Positions 1 to 9,574 of a DNA stretch of 64,000 nt are shown one piece after another. Each line of letters opens with the position of its first letter. Position 1 is the first letter of the stretch. A model generated the notes under the pieces. It saw only the letters and a list, made by a program, of their open reading frames with translations, ran no database searches and was not told the DNA's origin. The stretch is from the NCBI GenBank assembly GCA_028289375.1, contig JANQQK010000062.1, positions 49,825 to 113,824 on the forward strand. The letters run 5' to 3'. The stretch comes from Phycisphaerae bacterium (GTDB lineage Bacteria; Planctomycetota; Phycisphaerae; UBA1845). A program made the translations under genes and the position numbers.

Positions 1-1318
1 ATACGACGCATTCGATCTCTTCGCCCTTCTTGAGCATTTCGGACGGATGGCTGATCTTCTTGGTCCAGCTCAGGTCCGATATGTGCAGCAGCCCGTCGAT
101 GCCTTCCTCGATCTCGACGAAGACGCCGTAATTCGTCATGTTCCGAACGATGCCCTTGATGCGGGTGTTCGGCGGATACTTCTCAGCCACCTTCGTCCAC
201 GGGTTCTCCTCGACCTGCTTCATGCCGAGCGAGATCTCCTGCTTGTCCTTGTTGACCTCGAGGACGACGACCTCGATCTCCTGGCCAACAGACAGCATTT
301 CGGACGGATGGTTGATGCGGCGGGTCCAGCTCATCTCGCTGATGTGCACCAGGCCTTCAACGCCCGGCTGGAGCTTGATGAAAGCGCCGTAGTTCATGAT
401 GTTGACGACTTCGCCGGTGACCTTCTGGTTGACCGGATAGTTCTGCTCGATGCTCTCCCACGGGTTCTCGGTGAGTTGCTTGAGGCCCAGGGCGATCTTC
501 TCTTTTTCGAAGTCGATGTTGAGGATCTTGATCTCGATCTTGTCGTCGATTTTGAGCATGTCCGACGGATGGCCCACGCGGTCCCAGCTCATGTCGGTGA
601 TGTGCAGCAGACCGTCGATGCCTCCCAGATCCACGAAGGCGCCGAAGTTGGCGATGTTCTTGACGCGACCCGAGCGCGTCTGGCCAATCTCGATCTCCTT
701 CATCAGCTTCTCCTTGGCCGCTGCCCGATCCTGCTCGATCAGTTCGCGACGGGAGACGACGATGTTGCGACGCTCGGTGTCGATTTTGAGGATCTTGGCT
801 TCAATCGTCTGGCCGATGAACTCGCCGATGTCGCCGGGGCGGCGGACGTCGACCTGCGAAGCGGGCAGGAACACTGGCACGCCGATGTCGACGAGCAGGC
901 CGCCCTTGATCTTCCGCATCACGCGGCCGTCAACAACGTCGCCTTCTTTGTTGGTCTCAACGATGCGTTCCCAGTTGAGCTGACGGTCGGCTTTACGCTT
1001 GGAGAGAATAATCGTGCCGCTGTCGGACTCGATGGAGTCCAGCCACACGTTGACCTCATCACCGATGTCGACACTGCTCGTGTCGTCCCATTCATTCTTG
1101 GAGATCGTGCCTTCGCTCTTGAGGCCGACATCGACGACGAAATCGTCGCCGGCTTTGCCGATGACACGCCCCTTGATGATGGTTCCGGGCTTGAACATCG
1201 ACTCGTCGTCGTCGAATCCGACGCCGAGATTTCCGAGGTCGTCGTCAAGCCCGCCGAGTTCCTGCTCCAACTCGGCTTCCGAAAGGTCCAGTTCGCTGAT
1301 GAGGTTAAAGTCTACCAT
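1..1318 (-). CDS. rpsA: 30S ribosomal protein S1 (partial, 3' end beyond window)
   Basis: Reverse-strand translation from ATG at 1318 gives MVDFNLISELDLSEAELEQELGG... followed by repeated S1 motifs (GxVxxIxxFGAFVDLGGIDGLLHITDMSW, YGAFIKLQPGVEGLVHISEMSW, YGVFVEIEEGIDGLLHISDLSW). Open to window edge. Confidence 0.95.
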   Translation of the reverse strand, partial: MVDFNLISELDLSEAELEQELGGLDDDLGNLGVGFDDDESMFKPGTIIKGRVIGKAGDDFVVDVGLKSEGTISKNEWDDTSSVDIGDEVNVWLDSIESDSGTIILSKRKADRQLNWERIVETNKEGDVVDGRVMRKIKGGLLVDIGVPVFLPASQVDVRRPGDIGEFIGQTIEAKILKIDTERRNIVVSRRELIEQDRAAAKEKLMKEIEIGQTRSGRVKNIANFGAFVDLGGIDGLLHITDMSWDRVGHPSDMLKIDDKIEIKILNIDFEKEKIALGLKQLTENPWESIEQNYPVNQKVTGEVVNIMNYGAFIKLQPGVEGLVHISEMSWTRRINHPSEMLSVGQEIEVVVLEVNKDKQEISLGMKQVEENPWTKVAEKYPPNTRIKGIVRNMTNYGVFVEIEEGIDGLLHISDLSWTKKISHPSEMLKKGEEIECVV

Positions 1319-1584
1319 GAAAACTTTCCAAAATCCGACTGCCCACGCAGGCAGTGTTCATATGGGTGCGATCGCCGAACGCTAAACGGAGCTTTCGGAC
1401 GAAGCGGACCCTTGCCATCTCCGCCATCCGGAGCGGAACATCCGCTTGACCGTCAAAAATGGCGGGAAGCCGGGGAGTATATCCGATCGACTTGATAATG
1501 CCAGTGCACTACGGGATCTCACAGCGATCCAGGATTCGTCGGACGGGCCCAATCCCAACCGGGCTACAGCACGGGGGCATAAGA

Positions 1585-3018
1585 CTAGCTTCGAGTGGGT
1601 CGCCAAAGCGGGCGATCGAGGAATGCGTCCGGCACAGGTTCTCCAAGTGTATCTTCAGCACCCAGATTCATCTCTGCAATGACACGGCAATCAAATCTGA
1701 ATTGCTCGTGTAGCGCCTCAAATTGGCCTTCCGTGAGCAATCCCAGTTCGTGCCCATATTCCGGGTAAACGGCTTGGAACGGGTATTGAATTACGCTGTC
1801 CAAGAAGCAGCCGCTATTCGTCATGCCGTATACGTTGGCGAACCCTTGTTTGACTCCCATGATCATTCGTCTCGGCAGTTTATCGACTTGGTCTGCCAAG
1901 AGCAGTCTCGCTCGTTCAGGTGTCACGTCAGGATTGTAAGGTAGGTCGTCTACAAGAGCTTTGATCAGGAAATCGGTGTAGCCTCCGCCGATTTCTTTGC
2001 GTTCCTCGTACGTTACGAGAGGCCTCTTTCCGCAAGCAACATCGCGGGCAAGCTGCACGATTCCCTCGTGAAACGCACGATACTCCTCCCGATATTGCTC
2101 ACGAACGACATACTCCTCGTGTTCGAGGAATCGCTTGTAGCATCGGATGGCGACCGCAATGGCAGCGCGCTGTGGAAGCTTGGTCACAACGTCCGAGATT
2201 TCTTCCTGGATTTCGTGCAGTCGTTGCTGTACGTCGTTCTTGGGATATGGATCATCAACCCAGCCGAGTTTGATCGGGTCGTAAATCGAATCCGGATCTT
2301 TGAAATACTCCTCGACAAGGTCATTAAGACTGGCTCTTGCCGGAAGGCACTCCGGACAAAGCCCCCCCGTGTACCAGCCGAGTTGTCCATTGATGCCGAG
2401 GAGGTATCGATTCCACCCGGTGAATGCGACTTCAGCGAGGTAGTGTTCGTGACTCACCGGCAGGCAACCCTTTTCGACATCTGCCACGTCGTTGGGATCA
2501 ATCTCCAGTTTTTTCATGTACTCCAGAGGCCACGCAAGTGGATCCTCTAGAAAATCCATGTTTGCCAGCCCGACCGGGTCTCCCATCGGTTCGAAGTCGA
2601 TTCGGATACCGGGAGATGTACGCAGAATCTCGCGCAGGATCGCCGGCAACTCGTGTTTTTGCGACCTCCATGCGTTGTCGATGTGTTGATCTTGATAGGG
2701 TGCATACTGGGCGATTGGGTTTTCGCGTGTGTGAAGTGTGATGACGAGATACAACTCCGCGATCTGTATCTGGTCTTCCCACTCCGAATACAGGGCCATA
2801 AGCTCCACGTCGCGAACGTCATCTGCCCAGTCACGCAGCGGCAGTACGCTGTCGCGCCATGCGGCACACAGATCAGATTTGACGCTGTCGGGATCATTGC
2901 GTTCCAGAACCCAATTGCCCGTATGAACCAGATCAGTCACGCCTGCGGATTCGAAGGGGCGAAGGAGCTCCCTCATTTGGCGACGATTTAGCGGAAGTGG
3001 AAACGTGACAGCCTCCAT
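1585..3018 (-). CDS. hypothetical protein, no family recognised
   Basis: 477-aa intact ORF; no signal peptide or motif recognised. Confidence 0.7.
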   Translation of the reverse strand: MEAVTFPLPLNRRQMRELLRPFESAGVTDLVHTGNWVLERNDPDSVKSDLCAAWRDSVLPLRDWADDVRDVELMALYSEWEDQIQIAELYLVITLHTRENPIAQYAPYQDQHIDNAWRSQKHELPAILREILRTSPGIRIDFEPMGDPVGLANMDFLEDPLAWPLEYMKKLEIDPNDVADVEKGCLPVSHEHYLAEVAFTGWNRYLLGINGQLGWYTGGLCPECLPARASLNDLVEEYFKDPDSIYDPIKLGWVDDPYPKNDVQQRLHEIQEEISDVVTKLPQRAAIAVAIRCYKRFLEHEEYVVREQYREEYRAFHEGIVQLARDVACGKRPLVTYEERKEIGGGYTDFLIKALVDDLPYNPDVTPERARLLLADQVDKLPRRMIMGVKQGFANVYGMTNSGCFLDSVIQYPFQAVYPEYGHELGLLTEGQFEALHEQFRFDCRVIAEMNLGAEDTLGEPVPDAFLDRPLWRPTRS

Positions 3019-3190
3019 TCGTAACCTCCGAATTCACATTGGCGTCTGTTGTTGACCGCGCTGCTCGATCTCGAATTGCGTCCTCGATGATTGTCACCAT
3101 CGGAATGTATGCAATCAAGGGGGGACTGGCGATGTTCGGCTCGAGAATTGAGCGATTAATCGAGGCAGACGTGGGATGTCGCGGCTGATT

Positions 3191-4120
3191 TTAGGCAGGA
3201 ACGGGTTGCGTCCGTCGGCTGAGCAATTCGTCGAGGAGGTCGACGAGTTGGCCGAGCTGGGGCTTGGTGATCTGGGCGTTGGCACCGACTGCTTTGCATT
3301 TCTTCTCATTGTCACTGCTGACCAAAGAGCTGAAAATGACCACCGGCACGTCCTTCATGCGGTCGTCGTTCTTGATCAGCCACGTCAGCCGCAACCCGTC
3401 CACCTGCGGCATCTCGATGTCGGTGATGATCAGGTCATACGAGAGCGAGCCGTTCTCGGTGACGTCCTGCTCCAGTGCTTCCCACGCATCCTGCCCATCG
3501 TTACAGGCCTTCACATCCGTGAAACCGGCTTGATTCAGATTCGCCAGGATCACCTTGCGCATGGTGTGCGAGTCCTCGGCCATCAGGATCCGCTGCGCAC
3601 CGCGGTCCAGCCCTCCGCCGGTTCCGTCGCTTTCGAGGTCGAAGCTCGTGACACCGGCGATGTCAAATACGAGCTTCTCGAAGTCGACCATTTGCACAAG
3701 GTCTTCATCGATTTGCACGATGAACGTCACCGGCGCGTCGCGGACACCCTCGACGTCCGGGATCGGCTCGACTTTGTCCACGTTGACGCGATGGATGTAG
3801 TTCACGGCATCGACAAGGAACGCCACGCGCTGATCGTTGAATTCCATCACGATGATTTTGCCGTTGGTTTCGTCGCAATCGGCGGCTGTGCTGAGGCTGT
3901 TGGGCAAATTGACCAGCGGGATCACCGAATCGCGAAGCTGAAACACGCCGACAACATTCGGATGGCCCAGCGGCAGTTGTGTCACGGGTACGGGGTCGAT
4001 CACCTCGCGTACCTTGGCCACGTTCACGCCATAGCACTGGTCGGCGATCTTGAAGACAAGCAATTCCAGTTCGTTCGTACCCGATTCCAAGAGGATGTTG
4101 TGTAGATTGCCTTCGGCCAC
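3191..4120 (-). CDS. cheV: CheV-type chemotaxis coupling protein (CheW domain + receiver domain)
   Basis: N-terminal CheW-like (ELLVFKIADQCYGVNVAKVREVI...GVFQLRDSVIPLVNL) then REC domain (ILMAEDSHTMRKVILANLNQAGF...DLIITDIEMPQVDGL...VVIFSSL). Confidence 0.9.
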   Translation of the reverse strand: MAEGNLHNILLESGTNELELLVFKIADQCYGVNVAKVREVIDPVPVTQLPLGHPNVVGVFQLRDSVIPLVNLPNSLSTAADCDETNGKIIVMEFNDQRVAFLVDAVNYIHRVNVDKVEPIPDVEGVRDAPVTFIVQIDEDLVQMVDFEKLVFDIAGVTSFDLESDGTGGGLDRGAQRILMAEDSHTMRKVILANLNQAGFTDVKACNDGQDAWEALEQDVTENGSLSYDLIITDIEMPQVDGLRLTWLIKNDDRMKDVPVVIFSSLVSSDNEKKCKAVGANAQITKPQLGQLVDLLDELLSRRTQPVPA

Positions 4121-4285
4121 TGGTATCGGCTCCCTGCTTCAAGGTCGATGTCGCGCGCTTCCAAAGAGACTATCGGCCCAGCGAAGTGCACGCTTTGGCA
4201 TCTTTGCGAAGTGTGGATGGAATTGATGGGCTGGGACGCTGACAACTATCGGACGTGGCACAAGCGGGCGGCGGTTTCGAGCGGT

Positions 4286-5737
4286 TTAGAACTGCTTTCG
4301 TTGGCGGGCGGCGGGAATGTCGAGTTGAGCGCGATACTTGGCCACCGTGCGACGGGAAATATTGATGCCTTCCTTCGTCAGAAGCTCGACCACCTTGTCG
4401 TCGCTGTACGGTTTCTTGGGGTCTTCCGACTCGATCAGTTGGGCGACGCGACGCTTGATGCTGTCCCAACTGGCCTCGTGTCCATTGTCCGCATGGGTGC
4501 CACCAGTGAAGAAATGTCGCAGCGGAAACACGCCGTGGGGCGTCTCAACGTACTTGTCCGCCACGGTGCGGCTGATGGTCGACGGGTCGCAGCCCAGCGA
4601 CTCGGCCAAGTCATTCATCCGCAGCACCTGCAGATGGGCTGGTCCATGTTCGAGAAACTCACGCTGATGAATCGTGATCGCCTCAGCCACGTCCATCAGT
4701 CGGTTGCGACGGAAGCGAACAGCCTCTATCAGTCCGCCCGCGTTTTCCAACTGTTTCTTGAGGAACTCACGAACCTCCTTGGGATTCTGCCGGTCTTTCG
4801 ACTGATCGACGCAATCGGTCTTGACCCGCAGGTCGGGCACGTTTCCACGCGTCAGCTTGACAACAAAGCCCTTGCCCTTTTCGTCGTAGTCGATCACCAC
4901 GTCCGGATAAACACGCGGGACGCGCTTCTCGACCACCAGATACGCAGGATGGAGCACGAGTGTTTCGCGGATCGCCTCCACGGCCGCTGAAATTTCGCCC
5001 AGCGAGAAACCCGTCGCCTTGGCGATCGCGGGAAAGCGATTGCGCGCCATGTCTTCAAGATGGTTCTCAATCAACGTCCGCTCGATGCTGTTGTCACCCG
5101 GCAGCGCTTCAAGTTGCAACAGCAGACATTCTTTCGGATCTCGGGCGGCTACGCCGACCGGTTCCAGTTGCTGCACGAGCGTCAACGCTTCCTCAAGCGA
5201 CTCGACCGAAAGTGGATCAGGCGAGTCAGCCGCAATCGATTCAAGCGAGATGCGCAGATAGCCATCTTCATCAAGGTGATAGATGATGGCTTCGCCTGCC
5301 CGACTGATGTTCTCGTCAATGTCGAGCAGCGTCCATTGCTGCAGCAGGTGTTCGTCGAGTCCTTCGGGGCGGTCTGCGGTGTTGGCCATCGCGTCGATCT
5401 TGGCATCACGTTCGCCGTCGCCGATGCTCTTGCGGTAGCTCAGGCGCTCATTGAAATCGAGATCGTACTCGTTGGAAAACTTGTCAAGCCGGTTGAAGCT
5501 GTCGGTCTCGCCATCCTTGGGCGCTTCGGATTTTTCCTTCTGACGCTCCGAGCCAAGCTTGGGGCCTTCATCGTCAACGAGTTCGAGCGCGACGTTGCGT
5601 TCCAATTCCTCGGCGATGCGCTGCTCGAGCGCGGTCGTGGACATCTGCAAAATGTCCATCGACTGTATCAGTTGCGGTGTGAGCCTCTGCTCCATCCGCA
5701 TCTGCTGACCCATCACCTGTGACAGGAACTGCGACAT
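4286..5737 (-). CDS. rpoN: RNA polymerase sigma-54 factor
   Basis: MSQFLSQVMGQQMRMEQRLTPQLIQSMDILQMSTTALEQRI (region I) and C-terminal RpoN box-like ISRRTVAKYRAQLDIPAARQRKQF; ORF track start 5812 is upstream of the likely start at 5737. Confidence 0.95.
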   Translation of the reverse strand: MSQFLSQVMGQQMRMEQRLTPQLIQSMDILQMSTTALEQRIAEELERNVALELVDDEGPKLGSERQKEKSEAPKDGETDSFNRLDKFSNEYDLDFNERLSYRKSIGDGERDAKIDAMANTADRPEGLDEHLLQQWTLLDIDENISRAGEAIIYHLDEDGYLRISLESIAADSPDPLSVESLEEALTLVQQLEPVGVAARDPKECLLLQLEALPGDNSIERTLIENHLEDMARNRFPAIAKATGFSLGEISAAVEAIRETLVLHPAYLVVEKRVPRVYPDVVIDYDEKGKGFVVKLTRGNVPDLRVKTDCVDQSKDRQNPKEVREFLKKQLENAGGLIEAVRFRRNRLMDVAEAITIHQREFLEHGPAHLQVLRMNDLAESLGCDPSTISRTVADKYVETPHGVFPLRHFFTGGTHADNGHEASWDSIKRRVAQLIESEDPKKPYSDDKVVELLTKEGINISRRTVAKYRAQLDIPAARQRKQF

Positions 5738-5920
5738 GCCCGATCCATCACTCCCACGAAACCACGAACAGACAGGTGCCCGAATCTCACGATGCCCCGC
5801 TGTCGAACGCATCGGCTGGCGACGGTCGCATCAGCACCTCGGACCACTTCATTATACCGCAGGATCAACCAGGGTCGAAACGGGCGTGGCTGACGATGAA
5901 CAAAGGCGACTTTTTGCGGA

Positions 5921-6526
5921 CTACATCTCGCGACGTCCGCGAATGGCCGTTTCGAGCATGGCGGGGCTGGCGTATTCCAGCGGCGATCCGACAGCCAATC
6001 CGCGGGCGGGGCGGGTGATGGTCACGCCCGTGTCCATCATCGAACTTTGGATGTGCAACGCTGTCCCGTCGCCCTCAATCGTCGGATTGGTGGCCAGCAC
6101 GATCTCGCGGACGTCGCCTGATTTCACCCGCTCCAGGAGCGACGCGATGGTCAGGTCCTCCGCTTCAACGCCCTCCAACGGAGCGATGTGCCCCATGAGC
6201 ACATGGTACACGCCGCGAACCAGGCCGGTCGCCTCCAATGCGATGACGTCCTTGGGTTGTTCAACAACCCAGATTTCGCCACGATCGCGACCGGCGTCGG
6301 TGCAGATGCGGCATGGATCATGCTCGGTCAGGTTGTAGCAGATGCTGCAGTGGAAGATGCTGTCTTTGATGGCGAGGATGGCGTCGGCGAGTTTTTCCGC
6401 CTCTGCACGCGGCTCGCGGAGAAGGTGAAACGCCAGCCGTTCCGCACTCCGCGCACCGATGCCCGGCAACTTGCGAAACGCTTCTTTCAATCGTTCGAGC
6501 GTCGCGAGATGTTCGGACGACGGCAT
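5921..6526 (-). CDS. recR: Recombination protein RecR
   Basis: KLPGIGARSAERLAFHLL, zinc finger CSICYNLTEHDPCRICTD, TOPRIM WVVEQPKDVIALE; dnaX-ybaB-recR order. Confidence 0.95.
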   Translation of the reverse strand: MPSSEHLATLERLKEAFRKLPGIGARSAERLAFHLLREPRAEAEKLADAILAIKDSIFHCSICYNLTEHDPCRICTDAGRDRGEIWVVEQPKDVIALEATGLVRGVYHVLMGHIAPLEGVEAEDLTIASLLERVKSGDVREIVLATNPTIEGDGTALHIQSSMMDTGVTITRPARGLAVGSPLEYASPAMLETAIRGRREM

Positions 6527-6533
6527 GGTGTCA

Positions 6534-6884
6534 CTATTCGCCTGTGGCCGGCGGCGCGCCGAACATTTCATTCAACCCCGGAATGTTCAGCCCGCCCGTC
6601 AGTTTGCTCAACTCTTCCTGCATCGTTTCGCCGGCCTTCTTCGCCGCCACCGCGACCGCACCCTTGATGAGGTCTTCAAGCAGTTCGACATCGCCGATCG
6701 CGTTGGGCGAAATCTTGATGTCGATCAGCATGCCCCGTCCATCGACCGTCGCGACGACCGCACCGCCGCCGGCTTCGCCTTCGAATCGACGCGCCAGAAT
6801 TTCCTTCTGCATCTCGCCCCATTGCGACTGCATCTGCTTCGCTTGTTTCATCAGGTTCGTCAGGTTGCCAAGTCCGCCAAGCAT
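6534..6884 (-). CDS. ybaB: YbaB/EbfC family nucleoid-associated protein
   Basis: GGLGNLTNLMKQAKQMQSQWGEMQKEI... between dnaX and recR. Confidence 0.92.
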   Translation of the reverse strand: MLGGLGNLTNLMKQAKQMQSQWGEMQKEILARRFEGEAGGGAVVATVDGRGMLIDIKISPNAIGDVELLEDLIKGAVAVAAKKAGETMQEELSKLTGGLNIPGLNEMFGAPPATGE

Positions 6885-6925
6885 TGTTGCTCCGCCTTGT
6901 GTCAGGGAGTCGTGCGACTCACGCG

Positions 6926-8380
6926 TTATGTCGTTTCGTTGTTTTGTTCGTCCGCAGAATTCTTAGTGCCACCGGCTGACTCCGCCACCTTCGACACCGA
7001 CACCACCGTCGCATCGAACAGGTTCATCGCCTCCTGAACCGCCGGATCACGCTGGGCACGTGCCTGATCGGCTGAACTCACCTGCGGCGTGGCAGGAGCG
7101 CGCGATGCTTTCGGTGGTTGGGGTTGACGCGATGTGGGTGCAGCAGGTCCTGACGCCGTTTTCGCAGGTCGCGTCGGTGTTGGTGCAGATCGTGGCGGTG
7201 AAGACGGTGCGGCAGCCATCGGTCGATTGGCAGGCCCACCAGACCCACCGCCAACCTGGTCCAGCAGCGTCTGGATGGCCGAGAAGTTCTCCGCCATCGC
7301 CAAGCGCACGACGGCTGCGTCAATCAGCGCCCGCGCGACAGCACTGGTCCGCACGGACCGACGCACTTCCTCCATCAGCCCGATCATGTACACGTACGTC
7401 GGCGCATCAAACCGCTGCGACTGCTGCACCAGCTGATCCCGCACCGACTGCGGCACGTCGACCATATCCGTCTCACCACCGCACACATTCAGCAGCATCA
7501 GCGTCCGCAAATGCTCGACCAGCGCCTCGCAAAACCGCTCCATCGTCTGCCCGCCGGAAAGCGCCTGATCCACGCAGGTCAACGCGTCCGCCGGCTGACT
7601 GTCGGCCACGTGCTCGAACAACGCCGTGACAGCCGCGTCATGCGTCGCCGGCAGTACGTCTTCCATCACCTCGACGGTCAACGCCTTCGCACCAAACGAC
7701 AGCAACTGATCCAGAATCGACAGCCCATCGCGCATCGACCCATTCGCCAGCCTCGCCACGCGACGCACAACCGCATCGTCGGCTTCCAGTTCTTCACGCG
7801 ACAGCAGATCGCGCAGATGCCCGGCGATGGGATCGATCGGAATGCTGCGGAAATCGAACCGCTGACACCGGCTGACGATCGTCGCGGGCACTTTCTGGAT
7901 TTCCGTCGTGGCCATGATGAACTTCACATGGTCGGGCGGTTCTTCAAGCGTTTTGAGCAGGGCGTTGAATGCACCGGTGCTCAGCATGTGCACTTCGTCG
8001 ATGATGTAGATTTTGAAGCGTGAGCGTGCCGGTCGATACGACGCGTTGTCACGCAGGTCGCGGATGTTGTCGACGCCGGTGTTGCTGGCTGCGTCGATTT
8101 CGATGACGTCGATGTCCTCGCCTTCGGCGATCAGCCTGCACGATTCGCACTTGCAGCAGGGCGTTGGCGTGGCTGCTTCATACTTCGAGCAGTTCAGCGC
8201 CTTGGCCAGGATGCGGGCCGCCGACGTCTTGCCGACCCCGCGAGTCCCGGTGAACAGGTACCCATGGTGCACGCGATCGCCCGCCACGGCGTTCTTGAGC
8301 GTCGTGGCGATCGCCTCCTGCCCGACGAGGTCGTCGAACGTCTGGCTGCGGTATTTGCGTGCGAGAACGGTGTAGGACAT
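6926..8380 (-). CDS. dnaX: DNA polymerase III subunit gamma/tau
   Basis: MSYTVLARKYRSQTFDDLVGQEAIATTLKNAV...GYLFTGTRGVGKTSAARILAKALNC..., Pro/Ala-rich C-terminal linker. Track start 8488 is an upstream extension into the SRP RNA. Confidence 0.95.
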   Translation of the reverse strand: MSYTVLARKYRSQTFDDLVGQEAIATTLKNAVAGDRVHHGYLFTGTRGVGKTSAARILAKALNCSKYEAATPTPCCKCESCRLIAEGEDIDVIEIDAASNTGVDNIRDLRDNASYRPARSRFKIYIIDEVHMLSTGAFNALLKTLEEPPDHVKFIMATTEIQKVPATIVSRCQRFDFRSIPIDPIAGHLRDLLSREELEADDAVVRRVARLANGSMRDGLSILDQLLSFGAKALTVEVMEDVLPATHDAAVTALFEHVADSQPADALTCVDQALSGGQTMERFCEALVEHLRTLMLLNVCGGETDMVDVPQSVRDQLVQQSQRFDAPTYVYMIGLMEEVRRSVRTSAVARALIDAAVVRLAMAENFSAIQTLLDQVGGGSGGPANRPMAAAPSSPPRSAPTPTRPAKTASGPAAPTSRQPQPPKASRAPATPQVSSADQARAQRDPAVQEAMNLFDATVVSVSKVAESAGGTKNSADEQNNETT

Positions 8381-8447
8381 TTCGCCTGCGTCACTTGCGC
8401 GAGTGGAACCCGCTGACCCGGCTGTCAGCGTCGATGAAACGCGTGCT

Positions 8448-8583
8448 GGGCGGGGGCGTGTGATGGCGGCCAGGTTGAACCACGGCACCCGAATACGCCG
8501 AGTGGGCTGCTCTGTCTCCAGCCTGACCCGTTGCCCGCCGGATCCGCTGCATGGGACCCGACCGCCATCACACGCCGCCCCCC
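8448..8583 (-). ncRNA. ffs: Small signal recognition particle RNA (4.5S-type)
   Basis: Minus strand contains GGGTCAGGCTGGAGACAGAGCAGCCC (SRP domain IV: GGUCAGG / GNRA tetraloop GAGA / AGCAGCC) enclosed by a long terminal stem GGCGTGTGATGGCGG ... CCGCCATCACACGCC; located directly upstream of dnaX. Confidence 0.92.
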
Positions 8584-8643
8584 GCGACGCGACCGGCCAT
8601 CATAACGCCATTTCCGATTCCGCAAAACCTGCACGAAATGCCG

Positions 8644-8874
8644 CTAAAGAAGCTCCACGAATTTCTCGACGGTCAGTCCGGCGCTGCGAATCAATGCCCG
8701 AAGTGTCCCGCGACGGATTTCGCGATCATCTGGAATTGTCAAGATGCCCGGATGCCCGTCCTTCGCCATCACGGTATGGCTGCCCTTTCCGCGCCGCGGT
8801 ATGACAGCAAAACCTGCCTTCTCAAATGCGCGCACCGCGTCCTTCCCTGAAACGATGGGCAGGACATGACTCAC
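8644..8874 (-). CDS. hicA: HicA-family mRNA interferase toxin
   Basis: VSHVLPIVSGKDAVRAFEKAGFAVIPRRGKGSHTVMAKDG...LTIPDDREIRRGTLRALIRSAGLTVEKFVELL; conserved GSH motif; GTG start at 8874 overlaps the TGA of the upstream gene (GTGA). Confidence 0.85.
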   Translation of the reverse strand: MSHVLPIVSGKDAVRAFEKAGFAVIPRRGKGSHTVMAKDGHPGILTIPDDREIRRGTLRALIRSAGLTVEKFVELL

Positions 8875-9398
8875 TTGGCGTCCTCCCGTTTCTTTTTGGG
8901 CCACTTTTGGTCAAGCTCTTCCATGAACTTGATGAACGGAGAGAGATCAAAAGTGTTTGATTCATTTCGATGCCCAACTCTCTGTATATCCCCACGCCCT
9001 CGGTTTTGTTTGATCTTCAGCAGGCCCATCTTGCGCAGCTCGTAACCCCATTTCCGCACTGTTTCCGTGGAGACGCCCAAGTCGATTGCCAGATTTTCCC
9101 AGTACGCGCGAATTTGGTTTCGTTGGTACTTCTGGCTGCCTAATGCAAGTAGGAGCAAGAGGTGTCGCGGCTTGATCTTCGTCCCTAAGAGTTCCGAGTA
9201 CCTCCCAGCGCGTAGGAAGATTCGTGGTAGCTTGATCCATCTTCCGCTTTCGAGCGATTTCCCCCAGACGGCGGTCTTCGCATGGGTTGGCGTCTTCGCG
9301 GTCGCAACACCTTGTGGGGCCGACTTAGTGGTGCGACGCACGCTGGTCTTCTTGGTAGTTGATTTCCCAGTCATCTTGCAACAAGCATAGGAACGCAA
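8871..9398 (-). CDS. Winged/helix-turn-helix DNA-binding protein with Lys/Thr-rich N-terminus
   Basis: AYWENLAIDLGVSTETVRKWGYELRKMGLLKIKQNRGRGD resembles a wHTH; basic N-terminal tail TGKSTTKKTSVRRTTKSAPQ. Confidence 0.7.
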   Translation of the reverse strand: MRSYACCKMTGKSTTKKTSVRRTTKSAPQGVATAKTPTHAKTAVWGKSLESGRWIKLPRIFLRAGRYSELLGTKIKPRHLLLLLALGSQKYQRNQIRAYWENLAIDLGVSTETVRKWGYELRKMGLLKIKQNRGRGDIQRVGHRNESNTFDLSPFIKFMEELDQKWPKKKREDAK

Positions 9399-9574
9399 CA
9401 GCGCCGTTCAAGGTCGTGGGCGCGCGGGGGCATTATCGTGTACTTGTAGTCTCTTACTACGCTCGAAAATAACGTCTCTTATAGTTGGTGCGAATGTACC
9501 ATGGACCACGGGCGAAGTGAAGCAGTTAGGCTGGTGCATCTAGACCAGGCTGGATGGTGCAAAAAAACGCGCAC

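Noticed and set aside
47-1495. 482-aa + strand ORF (and overlapping + ORFs at 138, 450, 999)
   Set aside because: Antisense to clear rpsA coding sequence; no independent motif; typical shadow ORF in GC-rich DNA.
1319-1584. Possible tRNA or attachment site in the gap upstream of rpsA
   Set aside because: Some short inverted repeats but no cloverleaf or integrase nearby.
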